Positions 26,479 to 34,782 of a stretch of DNA of 64,000 nt are shown here, one piece after another. Source of the stretch: Pseudomonadota bacterium (lineage in GTDB: Bacteria; Pseudomonadota; Gammaproteobacteria; Steroidobacterales; Steroidobacteraceae); the NCBI GenBank assembly GCA_018241445.1, contig JAFEDT010000012.1, positions 248,001-312,000 of the forward strand, in the 5' to 3' direction. Position 1 is the stretch's first letter. Every line of letters starts with the position of its first letter. The position numbers and the translations under genes were made by a program. Under the pieces are notes generated by a model. It had not been told where the DNA came from, ran no database searches, and saw only the letters and a program-made list of their open reading frames with translations.

Positions 26479-27909
26479 ATGAGACACACCACAATAGTTC
26501 GACAAGCCCTCTGTACCGGCCTGCTGGCGCTCACCGCATCAGTCGCTGGCCGCGCTGCAACACCGGGGCCCTTGCCGCCCGCAACCGATCGGCAGCTCGC
26601 GCGCGAGATCTTCAAGGAGTTGATCGAGATCAATACCACCCACGCTCACGGTTCGACCGCGGCCGCCGTGGCGATCCGCAATCGCCTGCTCGCCGCGGGC
26701 TTTCCGGCCACAGACGTGATCCTGGTTGCACCTCCGGAACATCCTGCCAAGGGCAACGTCGTGGTGCGTTTGCACGGGAAAGAACGCGGCCAGCCGGTGC
26801 TCTTTCTCGGCCACCTGGATGTCGTCGAGGCAAGACCGGAAGACTGGACGTTCGACCCGTTCAAGCTCACGCAGAAGGGCGGCTGGTTCTACGGTCGTGG
26901 CGCCATTGACATGAAGGACGGCGATGCCGCGATGGTGGAGTCGCTCATCCGCTTGCGTCGCGAGGGCTTTCAGCCCGAGCGCGACCTGATCGTTGCCTTC
27001 ACGGCTGACGAGGAAGCTGGCGGCGATGCAAATGGACCGGCATTTCTGCTCAAGGACCATCGCGACCTGGTGAACGCGTCGCTCGTGATCAATCTGGATG
27101 GTGGCGGCGGTGCCTACCGCACCGGCGAGCGCGCATATATGGAGATCGGCACCAGCGAAAAGACCTACCTCACATACACCGCGCAGACCACCAGTCCGGG
27201 GGGCCACGGTTCGCTGCCGGGTCCGGACAACGCCATCTACCGACTCGCCGATGCCCTGGGGCGGCTGGAGAAGTTCGCGTTTCCAGTCATGCTGACGCCC
27301 ACGACGCGCGCAAGCTTTGCGGCCCGTGCCGAGCTGCCCCATGGCCCCAACAGCGCCGACATGAAGGCCGTGGCCCGCACCCCACCGGACCTCGCCGCGG
27401 CCGGGCGCCTCAGCCGGAATGTGTATTTCAACGCGCAATTGCATACCACGTGTGTGGCGACACTGATTACAGGCGGGCACGCGGAAAATGCCCTGCCGCA
27501 GCGTGCCCGGGCAACCATCCAGTGCCGCATGCTGCCCGGAGACAGTGAGGAGCATGTGCGCAGCGCGCTGGTGCGAGTGCTCGATGATCCAAACATTTCT
27601 CTCACGCTCGATGCGCCGCCGATCGTAAGCCCCGAATCGGCACCCACCACTGCCATCATGACGCGCGCTGCGCGTGTAGTGCACTCCATGTGGCCCGGCG
27701 TGCCGCTCGTTCCGACGATGGCAACCGGCTTCAGCGATGACCGGCAGACGCGCAATGCCGGCATCCCGAGTTACGACCTGAGCGGCATATGGATCGACGC
27801 AGACGAGAACCGTGCCCACGGGCGCGATGAGCGCGTGGGCGTCCGGGAGTTTGACGAAAGTGTCGAATATACCTACAGGCTGATGAAGGTCATGAGCGAG
27901 GCGGATTGA
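26479..27909 (+). CDS. Exported M20-family metallopeptidase
   Basis: A 476-residue protein with a signal peptide (about 1-27) and the M20/M28-like zinc fold. Metal-ligand blocks: LFLGHLDVV, GAIDMKDGDAA, TADEEAGG and the late AHGRDERV histidine. A lid domain lies in the middle (about 215-360). M20 enzymes cleave dipeptides, N-acyl amino acids or carbamoyl compounds; the exact substrate is not clear. The export signal suggests periplasmic peptide scavenging. Divergent from adhC with a 174-base gap that shows no clear operator. Confidence 0.9.
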   Translation: MRHTTIVRQALCTGLLALTASVAGRAATPGPLPPATDRQLAREIFKELIEINTTHAHGSTAAAVAIRNRLLAAGFPATDVILVAPPEHPAKGNVVVRLHGKERGQPVLFLGHLDVVEARPEDWTFDPFKLTQKGGWFYGRGAIDMKDGDAAMVESLIRLRREGFQPERDLIVAFTADEEAGGDANGPAFLLKDHRDLVNASLVINLDGGGGAYRTGERAYMEIGTSEKTYLTYTAQTTSPGGHGSLPGPDNAIYRLADALGRLEKFAFPVMLTPTTRASFAARAELPHGPNSADMKAVARTPPDLAAAGRLSRNVYFNAQLHTTCVATLITGGHAENALPQRARATIQCRMLPGDSEEHVRSALVRVLDDPNISLTLDAPPIVSPESAPTTAIMTRAARVVHSMWPGVPLVPTMATGFSDDRQTRNAGIPSYDLSGIWIDADENRAHGRDERVGVREFDESVEYTYRLMKVMSEAD

Positions 27910-27991
27910 TCGGGTCCCGGTTCAGCGATTCCCGGCCTTTAGACCCGGATCAGGCAGAATAGGCTCCACTGACTGAGGTAGCGAGGCGATC

Positions 27992-28486
27992 ATGGCAGAC
28001 ACGGTGTTCGGCAGGATCCTGCGCGGCGAGATACCGGCCCACAGGGTGTACGAGGATGAACGGGTGCTGGCGTTCCTGGACATCAACCCACTGAGCCGCG
28101 GACACGTCCTGGTGATTCCAAAGGAACCGGCGGCGAGCCTGGACCTGTTGTCGGATGAGTCGGCCGCAGCACTCGGGCGGGTGCTGCCACGGCTATGCCG
28201 CGCCGTAATCGCCGTGACCGGCACGCGCGAATACAACGTGCTGGAGAACAACGGCAGCGGCGCGCACCAGGCAATTGCGCATGTGCACTTCCACATCATT
28301 CCCAAGCCCAACGCGCGCGAGGGCCTGGGCGTCGGCTGGCCGATGCAGGGGTTCGATCATGCCGAGGGGGCGCGCCTCGCGGCGCAGATTGCGGCGCAGG
28401 TGGACAGGAGCGGGAGCCGGCCGCCTGCCCCGCACGATGAGAGCGCCAGCACCGAGCTGATCAGAAAATTGCGCGAGGAGGGTTAA
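27992..28486 (+). CDS. HIT-family nucleotide-binding protein
   Basis: A 164-residue histidine-triad protein. The catalytic triad is HVHFHII (about 99-105), preceded by the conserved INPLSRGHVLVIPK and NNGSGAHQAIAHVHFH context. HIT hydrolases split nucleoside phosphoramidates or dinucleotides such as Ap4A; the substrate here is unknown. The last ~35 residues extend past the usual ~115-140-residue core and look disordered. AGGCG precedes the ATG. It probably has its own promoter. Confidence 0.92.
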   Translation: MADTVFGRILRGEIPAHRVYEDERVLAFLDINPLSRGHVLVIPKEPAASLDLLSDESAAALGRVLPRLCRAVIAVTGTREYNVLENNGSGAHQAIAHVHFHIIPKPNAREGLGVGWPMQGFDHAEGARLAAQIAAQVDRSGSRPPAPHDESASTELIRKLREEG

Positions 28487-28587
28487 CGGAACGGCGGCAT
28501 GCCACGACTGGCGCCGAACCGCCCTACTCATCCGCTTGGCGCAAGCCTTGCGGTGAGTCTATCTGCGGCGATGCTATCCGTGGCGAA

Positions 28588-29244
28588 TCAACGGTCCGCC
28601 CGGGGCACCGCAACACCGATCATGCAATCGCGCGTCACGATCGAGGCGAGCTGCTCTTCGCTCCAGCCCTCAGTGCCCGCGGGACGCGCGGGCAGCACGA
28701 GGTAGCGCATGTCGGCGGTCGAGTCGTGCACACGCACCGTGACCTCGTTGCGCAGGTCGAGCCCAAACTCGCGCAGGACGGCGCGCGGCTCCCGCACGGT
28801 GCGGCTGCGGTAGTTGCGACTCTTGTACCAGTCCGGCGGCAGACCGAGCAGCCAGCGGGGATAGCAGGAGCACAGAGTGCACACCACTACGTTGTGCACC
28901 TCGGCCGTGTTCTCCACGATCACCAGCTTGTAGGGGCCGCGCTCGAGGCCCAGATCCACCAGTGCGTCGTTGCCCTGCTCGAGCAGCTTTGCCTTGAACG
29001 CCGCATCGTGCCATGCACGCGCCACCACCCGGGCGCCCTGGGCCGGACTACGCGCGTCCATCTTCTCGACTTCACGCCGCACGGCCTCCCCGCTCAGCAC
29101 GCCTTTCTCAATCAGAAGCTCGCGCACCGCGATTTCCATTATCTGATAGTAGGTCAACCTGTCGTCGACATCGGGGCGCAACCCGGGGTGCGCATGGGTG
29201 CGATCGTGATCGTCGCCAGGGTGCTCGTGTAAATGCTCGTTCAT
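28588..29244 (-). CDS. Nitrile hydratase alpha / thiocyanate hydrolase gamma-type subunit
   Basis: A 218-residue metal-binding subunit. VCTLCSCYPR carries the three ligand cysteines; Thr between the first two (CTLC rather than CSLC) indicates the cobalt type, with two cysteines oxidised after translation. LGLPPDWYKSRNYRSR and REPRAVLREFGL are family blocks. The first 20 residues hold six histidines and several aspartates, an unusual tail that could bind metal. It is last of three genes; the two upstream genes encode the N- and C-halves of a beta subunit. This three-part make-up is known in thiocyanate hydrolase and toyocamycin nitrile hydratase. The substrate (nitrile or thiocyanate) cannot be decided from the sequence alone. 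Confidence 0.9.
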   Translation of the reverse strand: MNEHLHEHPGDDHDRTHAHPGLRPDVDDRLTYYQIMEIAVRELLIEKGVLSGEAVRREVEKMDARSPAQGARVVARAWHDAAFKAKLLEQGNDALVDLGLERGPYKLVIVENTAEVHNVVVCTLCSCYPRWLLGLPPDWYKSRNYRSRTVREPRAVLREFGLDLRNEVTVRVHDSTADMRYLVLPARPAGTEGWSEEQLASIVTRDCMIGVAVPRADR

Positions 29245-29254
29245 GCCGCGCGTA

Positions 29255-29566
29255 TCACACCGATTCCAGCCAGTGCTGATAGACCTCTACGTCGATGGAA
29301 TCCGCAGAGCTCCCCGTGTAGTCCGGCCATACCTGGGCCTGGAAGAATCGCACGCGGTAGAGCGGCTGCGCTGGCACGCCTGAACGCGCGTACGCCAGCT
29401 CCTCAGGATTGGGGTAGGCGCCGCACAGGCGCTCGATGACACCGCTTTGACCGCGGATATACCAGGGCGTTCGGATGTGACCGGGCACATCCGCGCAACG
29501 CACTCTCACGCGATCGCCGGGGCGAAATCGCGCAGCGAGCGCGGGTGAAGCGGGCGCAGTTTTCAT
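29255..29566 (-). CDS. Nitrile hydratase beta subunit C-terminal half (SH3-like) / thiocyanate hydrolase alpha-type subunit
   Basis: A 103-residue protein that corresponds to only the C-terminal SH3-like barrel of a nitrile hydratase beta chain: FRPGDRVRVR, PGHIRTPWYIRGQ.G.IERLCG and YRVRFFQAQVW. The start at 29566 overlaps the upstream stop as ATGA; a GTG six bases earlier is the alternative. It sits between the N-half gene and the cobalt subunit gene with a 10-base gap to the latter, so the three subunits are made together. In full-length beta chains these two halves are one polypeptide. Confidence 0.88.
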   Translation of the reverse strand: MKTAPASPALAARFRPGDRVRVRCADVPGHIRTPWYIRGQSGVIERLCGAYPNPEELAYARSGVPAQPLYRVRFFQAQVWPDYTGSSADSIDVEVYQHWLESV

Positions 29567-29874
29567 CGGCACTCATCCTTGAGACGGACCTCGACTTGCG
29601 CCATCTTGCGGCTGAGCTCGTCGATCGTGATCACGCCACGCTGCACCAGAGTCTGGCTGATCGAGTGGATCCAGCGCTCGTAGTAGGTCATGCGGTCGTA
29701 GGCGTCCGGGCCGATCGCCTCGATGTTCTTACGCAGTTCGTCTACGGTCATCCGACCGGCCGCGGAGAGAAGCACCATAAGTGCGTCGACGCGCTTCTCC
29801 CAGAGCGCGTACTCATGCTCTGTGGCTTCCACGCGGCCCGCAGGAAGCCCACCCATGTCGTGATGACTGCGCAT
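29563..29874 (-). CDS. Nitrile hydratase beta subunit N-terminal half / thiocyanate hydrolase beta-type subunit
   Basis: A 103-residue, mostly helical protein matching the N-terminal half of nitrile hydratase beta: HHDMGGLPAG near the start, then a helix with EHEYALWEKRVDAL and the TYYERWIHSI block. First gene of a three-gene operon in the order N-half, C-half, cobalt subunit, the same order as scnB-scnA-scnC of thiocyanate hydrolase. It is shorter than the described SCN beta chain. No separate activator or cobalt transporter is seen next to it. The upstream 163 bases show no clear promoter. Confidence 0.85.
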   Translation of the reverse strand: MRSHHDMGGLPAGRVEATEHEYALWEKRVDALMVLLSAAGRMTVDELRKNIEAIGPDAYDRMTYYERWIHSISQTLVQRGVITIDELSRKMAQVEVRLKDECR

Positions 29875-30037
29875 TGCGGTTGTATTCAGCTATGGCTCGC
29901 AGTGCTTACCTGAGACGCGGCTCGAGTATCCCAATATACAACCTGAACTGGCGTATTCAAAAAGCGCCGCCTTGCGGCAGCGAGGTTGCCGATTGACCGC
30001 CCCGCATTGCGGTGCCCGAAGCACAACACCGGGGCAA

Positions 30038-30625
30038 TCAGTGAAACTTCTCGCCGCGCGCGAGCATGTCGATAACCAGCTTCATGCGTTTTATCTTTGT
30101 CTCTGGACGCTTTGCTGTTTGCAGCCGGTAGGCGATCGAATACAGATTGGCCTTGTTGAGCGTCGCATAGAACTGTTTTGCCCTGGCGTTACGTGCAAGC
30201 TCCCTGACGAACTCTGCAGGCACAGTTGCGTTGGCGGAAGACTCGTACGCCGTGGCCCAGCGACCGTCGGCCTTGGCCGCTTCCACCTCGTTGAGACCCG
30301 CAGGCGTCATTTGGCCAGCCTGGATGAGCCGATCCACGTGTGCCACATTTATCCTGGACCAAGTGCTCTTCGCCCTCCGCGGAGTGAACTTCTGCACCCA
30401 TGAGCTTTCGTCAAACGGCAGCTTTTGCCCATCTATCCAGCCGAAACACAACGCCTGGTCGAGCGCCTCGGCGTACGTGACCGATGGGACACCGGAGTCT
30501 TTCCGGAAAATTCGCAGGAACAGAGCAGGGGTTCGGGCGTGCTCCTTCGCCATCCATGCGCGAAGCTCCTTCGCTGTCCGAAAACTCCTCGGTCCAGGAA
30601 TGACACGCGCAGGTGATTTTCCCAT
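30038..30625 (-). CDS. YdeI/OmdA-type protein (bacteriocin-protection family)
   Basis: A 195-residue protein of the YdeI/OmpD-associated family. Recognisable features are the N-terminal RTAKELRAWMAKEH region, ALCFGWIDGQ, FTPRRAKSTWS and a C-terminal basic helical region ending in KRMKLVIDML. The family has been linked to resistance to cationic peptides or to envelope stress, but its biochemical role is not settled. No signal peptide. It stands alone between gaps. The local base composition looks less G+C-rich than in the flanking operons. Confidence 0.85.
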   Translation of the reverse strand: MGKSPARVIPGPRSFRTAKELRAWMAKEHARTPALFLRIFRKDSGVPSVTYAEALDQALCFGWIDGQKLPFDESSWVQKFTPRRAKSTWSRINVAHVDRLIQAGQMTPAGLNEVEAAKADGRWATAYESSANATVPAEFVRELARNARAKQFYATLNKANLYSIAYRLQTAKRPETKIKRMKLVIDMLARGEKFH

Positions 30626-30781
30626 ATGTGGTCCGATTCAGGTTCGCGCGGGTTGATCGTCGTACTGTAACAACTCGCGGGAGTGCTACCAGTGCGATCA
30701 CCGGCCTCCGGCGGCCTCCGCTACACTGCGCGGCATGCAAATGACAACAATGCGCAATTGCATCCAGCGCTTGGCCCGACA

Positions 30782-31090
30782 GTGACCACCCGCGACCTTC
30801 TGCTCAGACGCACCGTGCGCGCCGCGGTCGTGATGCTCTCGCTGTTCATTGTACTGGTCGCATGGAGCCAGGGCACTCCCAAGGGATCCCTTGTGGACTA
30901 TGTGCAGCGTGCAATTGGACTCGCTGGTCTCATCGGCCTGCTTGCTTATCGTTGGTTGACGCCATGCCTGACATGCGGCGCGCCCATCGGGTGGCAATCA
31001 GTGGGGAAACGCCTGGCGAACGACGCCCATTGCAAGGCTTGCGCGGCCAGCTTTGGGCGCGACGTACCCGAAGGCCCGCACGGTGTTTGA
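30782..31090 (+). CDS. Small membrane protein with C-terminal zinc-ribbon-like cysteines
   Basis: About 102 residues, not recognised. It has two hydrophobic segments (about 12-29 and 42-58) followed by a short cytoplasmic tail with CLTCGAP and CKAC, a CxxC pair that could bind zinc. The start is taken at GTG 30782, where the charged N-terminus TTRDLLLRR begins; the frame is open back to 30683 but with little protein character. The neighbours give no clue. Possibly a real but poorly conserved gene. Confidence 0.5.
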   Translation: MTTRDLLLRRTVRAAVVMLSLFIVLVAWSQGTPKGSLVDYVQRAIGLAGLIGLLAYRWLTPCLTCGAPIGWQSVGKRLANDAHCKACAASFGRDVPEGPHGV

Positions 31091-31268
31091 CGTATAACGC
31101 GTCAAGTACTCTGGTGCGGCTCGTACCGCCAGATCGAGCGGAATGAGGGCGTAGCGGGCGCAATTCTAATAGCGTGCCAGCCCCACTGGCTGTGGCATCA
31201 TGCGATCCGCGTTTCCTTCAGGACCACAGCACCAGCAAGCATCTCGCCTCAACGAGAAGGGAGACCAT

Positions 31269-31721
31269 ATGAAGAACCGCGCATACCTCTGTCTCGCTGT
31301 CATCGCCCTGATCGGCTTCACAACACCCTCGCTTGCCGCGCAAGTGCGGACGGCGATCGAAGCGGCCAACGCCAGGTTCTCAGCGCTGGCCGCACAGGGT
31401 AGCGGTGCGACTCTCGCGGGCCTGTACGCAAAGGACGGCGCCGTCATGCCGGCGGGAAGTGACCCCATCCGCGGAACTCAGGCAATTGCAAAGTTCTGGC
31501 AGGGCGCGTTTGCCTCCGGGATGGCCGCCATCGAGCTCAAGACCGTAGAGGTGTACGCGCAGGGCGCGACTGCAACCGAAGTTGGGGAATATGCGCTGCG
31601 CGACAAAGTGGGCCACTTGCTGGATCGAGGGAAGTACATCGTGATCTGGCACAACGAAGGCGGCCAATGGAAGCTACTGCGTGACATGTTCTCGACCAAC
31701 GTTCCGTCGCCCAAGAACTGA
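31269..31721 (+). CDS. Exported DUF4440/SnoaL-like (NTF2-fold) protein
   Basis: A 150-residue protein with a signal peptide (about 1-23) and a single NTF2-like cone domain: AIEAANARFSALAAQG, LYAKDGAVMPAGS, IRGTQAIAKFWQ and GKYIVIWHNEGGQWKL are the usual family segments. Members bind small hydrophobic ligands or act as isomerases; most exported ones are uncharacterised. The start at 31269 has AAGGGAGA upstream. It appears monocistronic. Confidence 0.85.
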   Translation: MKNRAYLCLAVIALIGFTTPSLAAQVRTAIEAANARFSALAAQGSGATLAGLYAKDGAVMPAGSDPIRGTQAIAKFWQGAFASGMAAIELKTVEVYAQGATATEVGEYALRDKVGHLLDRGKYIVIWHNEGGQWKLLRDMFSTNVPSPKN

Positions 31722-31856
31722 AGGGCAATCATGCGACCGTCCTGTCAAACCTGATCGAGGCGCCCTGCTGCGCGAGATCATCGGGGCAGTGCACCTGCGC
31801 CCATACGCCGATTACGCGTTTCGGGCAGGCCGACTCCCTTGCTGCCTGCGAGGTTG

Positions 31857-32408
31857 ATGATGGCGAAATACCTCCCGGATCTGCGGATCCTCACGCCGCG
31901 CTTGCTCCTGCGCCCGTTGCAGATGCCGGACTTCGATAGCTGGGCAGAATTCATGGCCGATCCTGAGGCAACCAGGTTTCTGGGCGGAGTTCAGCCCCGT
32001 GCGCTGGCGTGGCGCAGTTTTATGACGATGGCCGGTGCGTGGCATCTGCAAGGCTTCTCAATGTTTTCCGTCATCGAACGTTCGAGCCAGCGATGGGTCG
32101 GGCGCCTCGGACCCTGGATGCCGGACGGTTGGCCAGGCACTGAGGTCGGCTGGGGCATCATCCGGGAATGCTGGGGACGCGGCTACGCGGCCGAAGGCGC
32201 AACGGCCGCCATCGACTGGGCCTTTGATGAGCTCGGCTGGAGCGAGGTTATTCACGCGATCGATCCGGCAAATGGCGCCTCACAGGCGGTCGCGCGCAAG
32301 CTCGGGTCCGGGCTTATTGGGCCTGGGCGTCTGCCAGCGCCGATCAATACGACGGTGGAGATCTGGGGACAGCGCCGGGCGGCCTGGCGTGCACGGACGC
32401 AGCGATGA
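31857..32408 (+). CDS. GNAT-family N-acetyltransferase (RimJ/RimL-like)
   Basis: About 183 residues. It begins with the TPRLLLRPLQMPDFDSW pattern of the RimJ/RimL branch; the acetyl-CoA-binding loop is ECWGRGYAAEGATAAIDWAF, and ANGASQAVARKLGS follows. It transfers an acetyl group to an amino acceptor, which may be a ribosomal protein N-terminus or a small molecule. The start is one of the two adjacent ATGs at 31857 and 31860, just after GAGG. The gap of 135 bases before it holds nothing I recognise. Confidence 0.87.
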   Translation: MMAKYLPDLRILTPRLLLRPLQMPDFDSWAEFMADPEATRFLGGVQPRALAWRSFMTMAGAWHLQGFSMFSVIERSSQRWVGRLGPWMPDGWPGTEVGWGIIRECWGRGYAAEGATAAIDWAFDELGWSEVIHAIDPANGASQAVARKLGSGLIGPGRLPAPINTTVEIWGQRRAAWRARTQR

Positions 32409-32420
32409 CAAGGAAATAAT

Positions 32421-32497
32421 TGGTAGCGGGGGCAGGATTTGAACCTGCGACCTTCGGGTTATGAGCCCGACGAGCTGCCAGACTGCTCCACCCCGCA
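32421..32497 (-). tRNA. Initiator tRNA-fMet (CAU)
   Basis: A 77-base tRNA on the minus strand with encoded 3' CCA. The anticodon CAT lies in CTCATAA. Initiator hallmarks are present: three consecutive G:C pairs in the anticodon stem (GGG/CCC), an A11:U24 pair in the D stem, and no Watson-Crick pair at 1:72. Here position 1 is U and position 72 is U, where E. coli has C:A. The T-stem and loop (GGTTCAAATCC) are normal. Confidence 0.95.
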
Positions 32498-32682
32498 CCA
32501 GGAGGGCCGCGCATTCTACAAGCGCGCGCGCTGGCGGGCAATAGCAATGCTGATCCCTCGTAATCTCCATCGTCATCAAAGGCTTGTTCTCGCCAGCAAC
32601 ATCACCGTCACCGCAGCCTGCTGGCCTTCTGCCCCTCCCCGGGAGCAGACTCGCGTCCGATCAAGAACGGGCGGGGGCACTG

Positions 32683-33248
32683 ATGGAAGCAATGCCGGCA
32701 GTCGGGGTCGACCTGCGTACGGGATCGCGACGCTTCCATCTGTTGATGGCGGGCACATTCATGCTGATCGCCTTCGCCGGTTTCACGCCCACTTACTGGG
32801 CGCGACTCGCCAGCGGCACGTTCCATGCCCCGCCGATCGTGCACATCCACGGCATGCTGATGTTCTTCTGGACGGCGTTCTACTTCATCCAGGCCGGTTG
32901 GGTAGCCGCGGGACGCATCGCTACTCACCGGGCCTGGGGGCTGGCAGGTATCTCCCTGTTCACCGCCCTCATCTGCTCGATCATCGCGACCAAGGTGACC
33001 ACGCTTCGCCTGGACGACGCCGCCGGCTTCGGCGGCCGCCCCCCGTCGTGGCGCTGCCGCCTGCCCTGGCAGCCGTGCTGCTGATCGTGGTGGCGATGAT
33101 CTACGACTGGCGCACACGTGGACGTCCGCATCGCGTCTACGTGTACGGTGCGGTCCTGACGATTCTGACCATCGCCCTGATCATTCCGCTGTCAGAAACA
33201 CGGCTGTGGATGAGTGCGGCGCGAATTATCCAGCACCTCGGCGGCTAG
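32683..33248 (+). pseudogene. Integral membrane protein gene with a frameshift at a C6 run
   Basis: The first ~120 codons (from ATG 32683) encode a membrane protein with about three hydrophobic helices and histidines in HIHG and HRAWG. After GFGGR the frame runs into junk and stops at 33084. From the run of six C at 33039-33044 the next frame continues smoothly with PPVVALPPALAAVLLIVV and two more helices to a stop at 33248, two bases before the next ATG. One base lost (or two gained) in the C run explains it. Whether this is a sequencing error or a real lesion cannot be told here. Family not identified. Confidence 0.75.
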
Positions 33249-33250
33249 GC

Positions 33251-34717
33251 ATGCGCCGGAAACCCCTGGCCCGCCTTGCAACCGCCCTGCTCGCCTGCGC
33301 CGTGCCCACCGCACAGGCTGCGCGCCAGGCAGACCTGATCATCCGCCATGCCGCCGTCGTTGACGTCGAGCACGGGCGACTGGTCCGGGACCAGGCCGTC
33401 GCCGTGCAGGGTGACCGCATCGCCGCGGTCGGCAATGACGGCTACACTGCCGGCAACTGGCAGGCGCGGCGCAGCATCGACGCGCACGGCCGCTACCTGA
33501 TTCCCGGCCTGTGGGACATGCACGTCCACTTCGGCGGCGGCGCGGATGCAATCGCGGAGAATCTCGCGCTGCTGCCACTGTACGTGGCCAACGGCATCAC
33601 GACCGTGCGTGACTGCGCCGGCGACATCCCCTATGACGTGCTGGTGTGGCGCAGCCAGATCGCCGGCGGCCGGCTGTTCGGGCCCCGGTTGTTGACTTCA
33701 GGTCCGAAGATCGAGGGCATCAAGCCAGTCTGGAAAGGCACGCTGGAGAGTGGCTCGCACGCCGACATCGATCGGAATGTCGAACTACTGCGGGCGTTGC
33801 ATGTTGACTTCATCAAGATCACCGACAGCACCCTGCAGCCCGACCTGTTCCTCTACGCAGTGGACCAGGCCCGTAGCGCGGGTCTGAAGACCTCGGGCCA
33901 CATCCCCATGCAGCTGACGGTACGCCAGGCGGTCGATGCCGGCCTGGGCTCCATTGAACATCTGGACTATGCTCTCAAGGCCGCGGCGAAAGACGAGGCG
34001 GCGGTCGCAGCGGAGTTCGCGGCCGGAAAAATCGACCACGCTGAAGCCTGGCGACAACTGGACGCCAGCTTCGATCCGACTACGGCGCTGGCGGCCTATC
34101 GCTACTTCGCTCAGCACGGTGTCGCAGTCACCCCCACCCTCAACGTCAGCCGCATCCTGGCGTGGCTCGATCGCGATCATCACGAACACGATGCGGGACT
34201 CGCCTACATCGGCCCGAAGCTGCGCAAGACCTATGAGTGGCGTGTACAGCGGGCGGCGCAGGCGGATGCCGCAGCCGTAGAGCAGAGACATCGGCATTAC
34301 GAACGTATTGCCGCGGTCCTGCCGCTGCTGCAGCAGGCCGGGGTGCAGGTCATGGCCGGCACCGACGCGGGCTTCCTCAACTCCTTCGACTACCCGGCAT
34401 TCGGCCTGCACGACGAGCTGGCCCTCTACGTGCAGAACGGCCTGACTCCGGCGCAAGCCCTGGCGTCCGCCACGCGCACCGGACCCGCATGGTTCGGCTG
34501 GCTCGACCGCTACGGTGCGATCGAGGCGGGGAAGGCGGCCGACCTGGTGCTGCTCGACCGCAATCCGCTCCAGGACATCACGGCGACCCGTGCGATCCGT
34601 GCAGTCGTACTGCGCGGGAAAGCCCACGAGCGCGCCGAACTGGATCGCATGCTTGCCGAAGTCAGGGCCCGCGTGGCGGCCTGGACAGACAACGCCCAGA
34701 CACCGCGGATCAACTGA
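33251..34717 (+). CDS. Exported amidohydrolase-family protein
   Basis: A 488-residue metal-dependent amidohydrolase with a signal peptide (about 1-24). Metal ligands: GLWDMHVHFGG (HxH), HVDFIKITDS (a likely carbamylated lysine), TSGHIPM, GSIEHLDYA and the catalytic aspartate in MAGTDAGF. The beta-sandwich is completed by KAADLVLLDRNPL at the C-terminus. Related exported enzymes act on Xaa-Pro dipeptides, carboxypeptidase-type substrates or imidazolones; the substrate here is unknown. It starts 2 bases after the preceding frame ends, so it is translationally coupled to the membrane protein gene. Confidence 0.9.
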   Translation: MRRKPLARLATALLACAVPTAQAARQADLIIRHAAVVDVEHGRLVRDQAVAVQGDRIAAVGNDGYTAGNWQARRSIDAHGRYLIPGLWDMHVHFGGGADAIAENLALLPLYVANGITTVRDCAGDIPYDVLVWRSQIAGGRLFGPRLLTSGPKIEGIKPVWKGTLESGSHADIDRNVELLRALHVDFIKITDSTLQPDLFLYAVDQARSAGLKTSGHIPMQLTVRQAVDAGLGSIEHLDYALKAAAKDEAAVAAEFAAGKIDHAEAWRQLDASFDPTTALAAYRYFAQHGVAVTPTLNVSRILAWLDRDHHEHDAGLAYIGPKLRKTYEWRVQRAAQADAAAVEQRHRHYERIAAVLPLLQQAGVQVMAGTDAGFLNSFDYPAFGLHDELALYVQNGLTPAQALASATRTGPAWFGWLDRYGAIEAGKAADLVLLDRNPLQDITATRAIRAVVLRGKAHERAELDRMLAEVRARVAAWTDNAQTPRIN

Positions 34718-34731
34718 TTCATAACACGGAC

Positions 34732-34749
34732 GCCCACGCACCTGTGGGC
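34732..34749. terminator. Short hairpin between convergent amidohydrolase and hyuA-type genes
   Basis: GCCCAC (34732-34737) and GTGGGC (34744-34749) with a 6-base loop in a 65-base convergent gap. There is no T run, so terminator activity is only suggested by position. Confidence 0.4.
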
Positions 34750-34782
34750 TGACCGCCCGACTGGCCCGCAGGCCGCGCAACC

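Noticed and set aside
31087..31106. TTGACG/CGTCAA dyad after the small membrane protein gene
   Set aside because: The 6-bp arms overlap the stop codon and there is no T run; too weak to call terminator or promoter.
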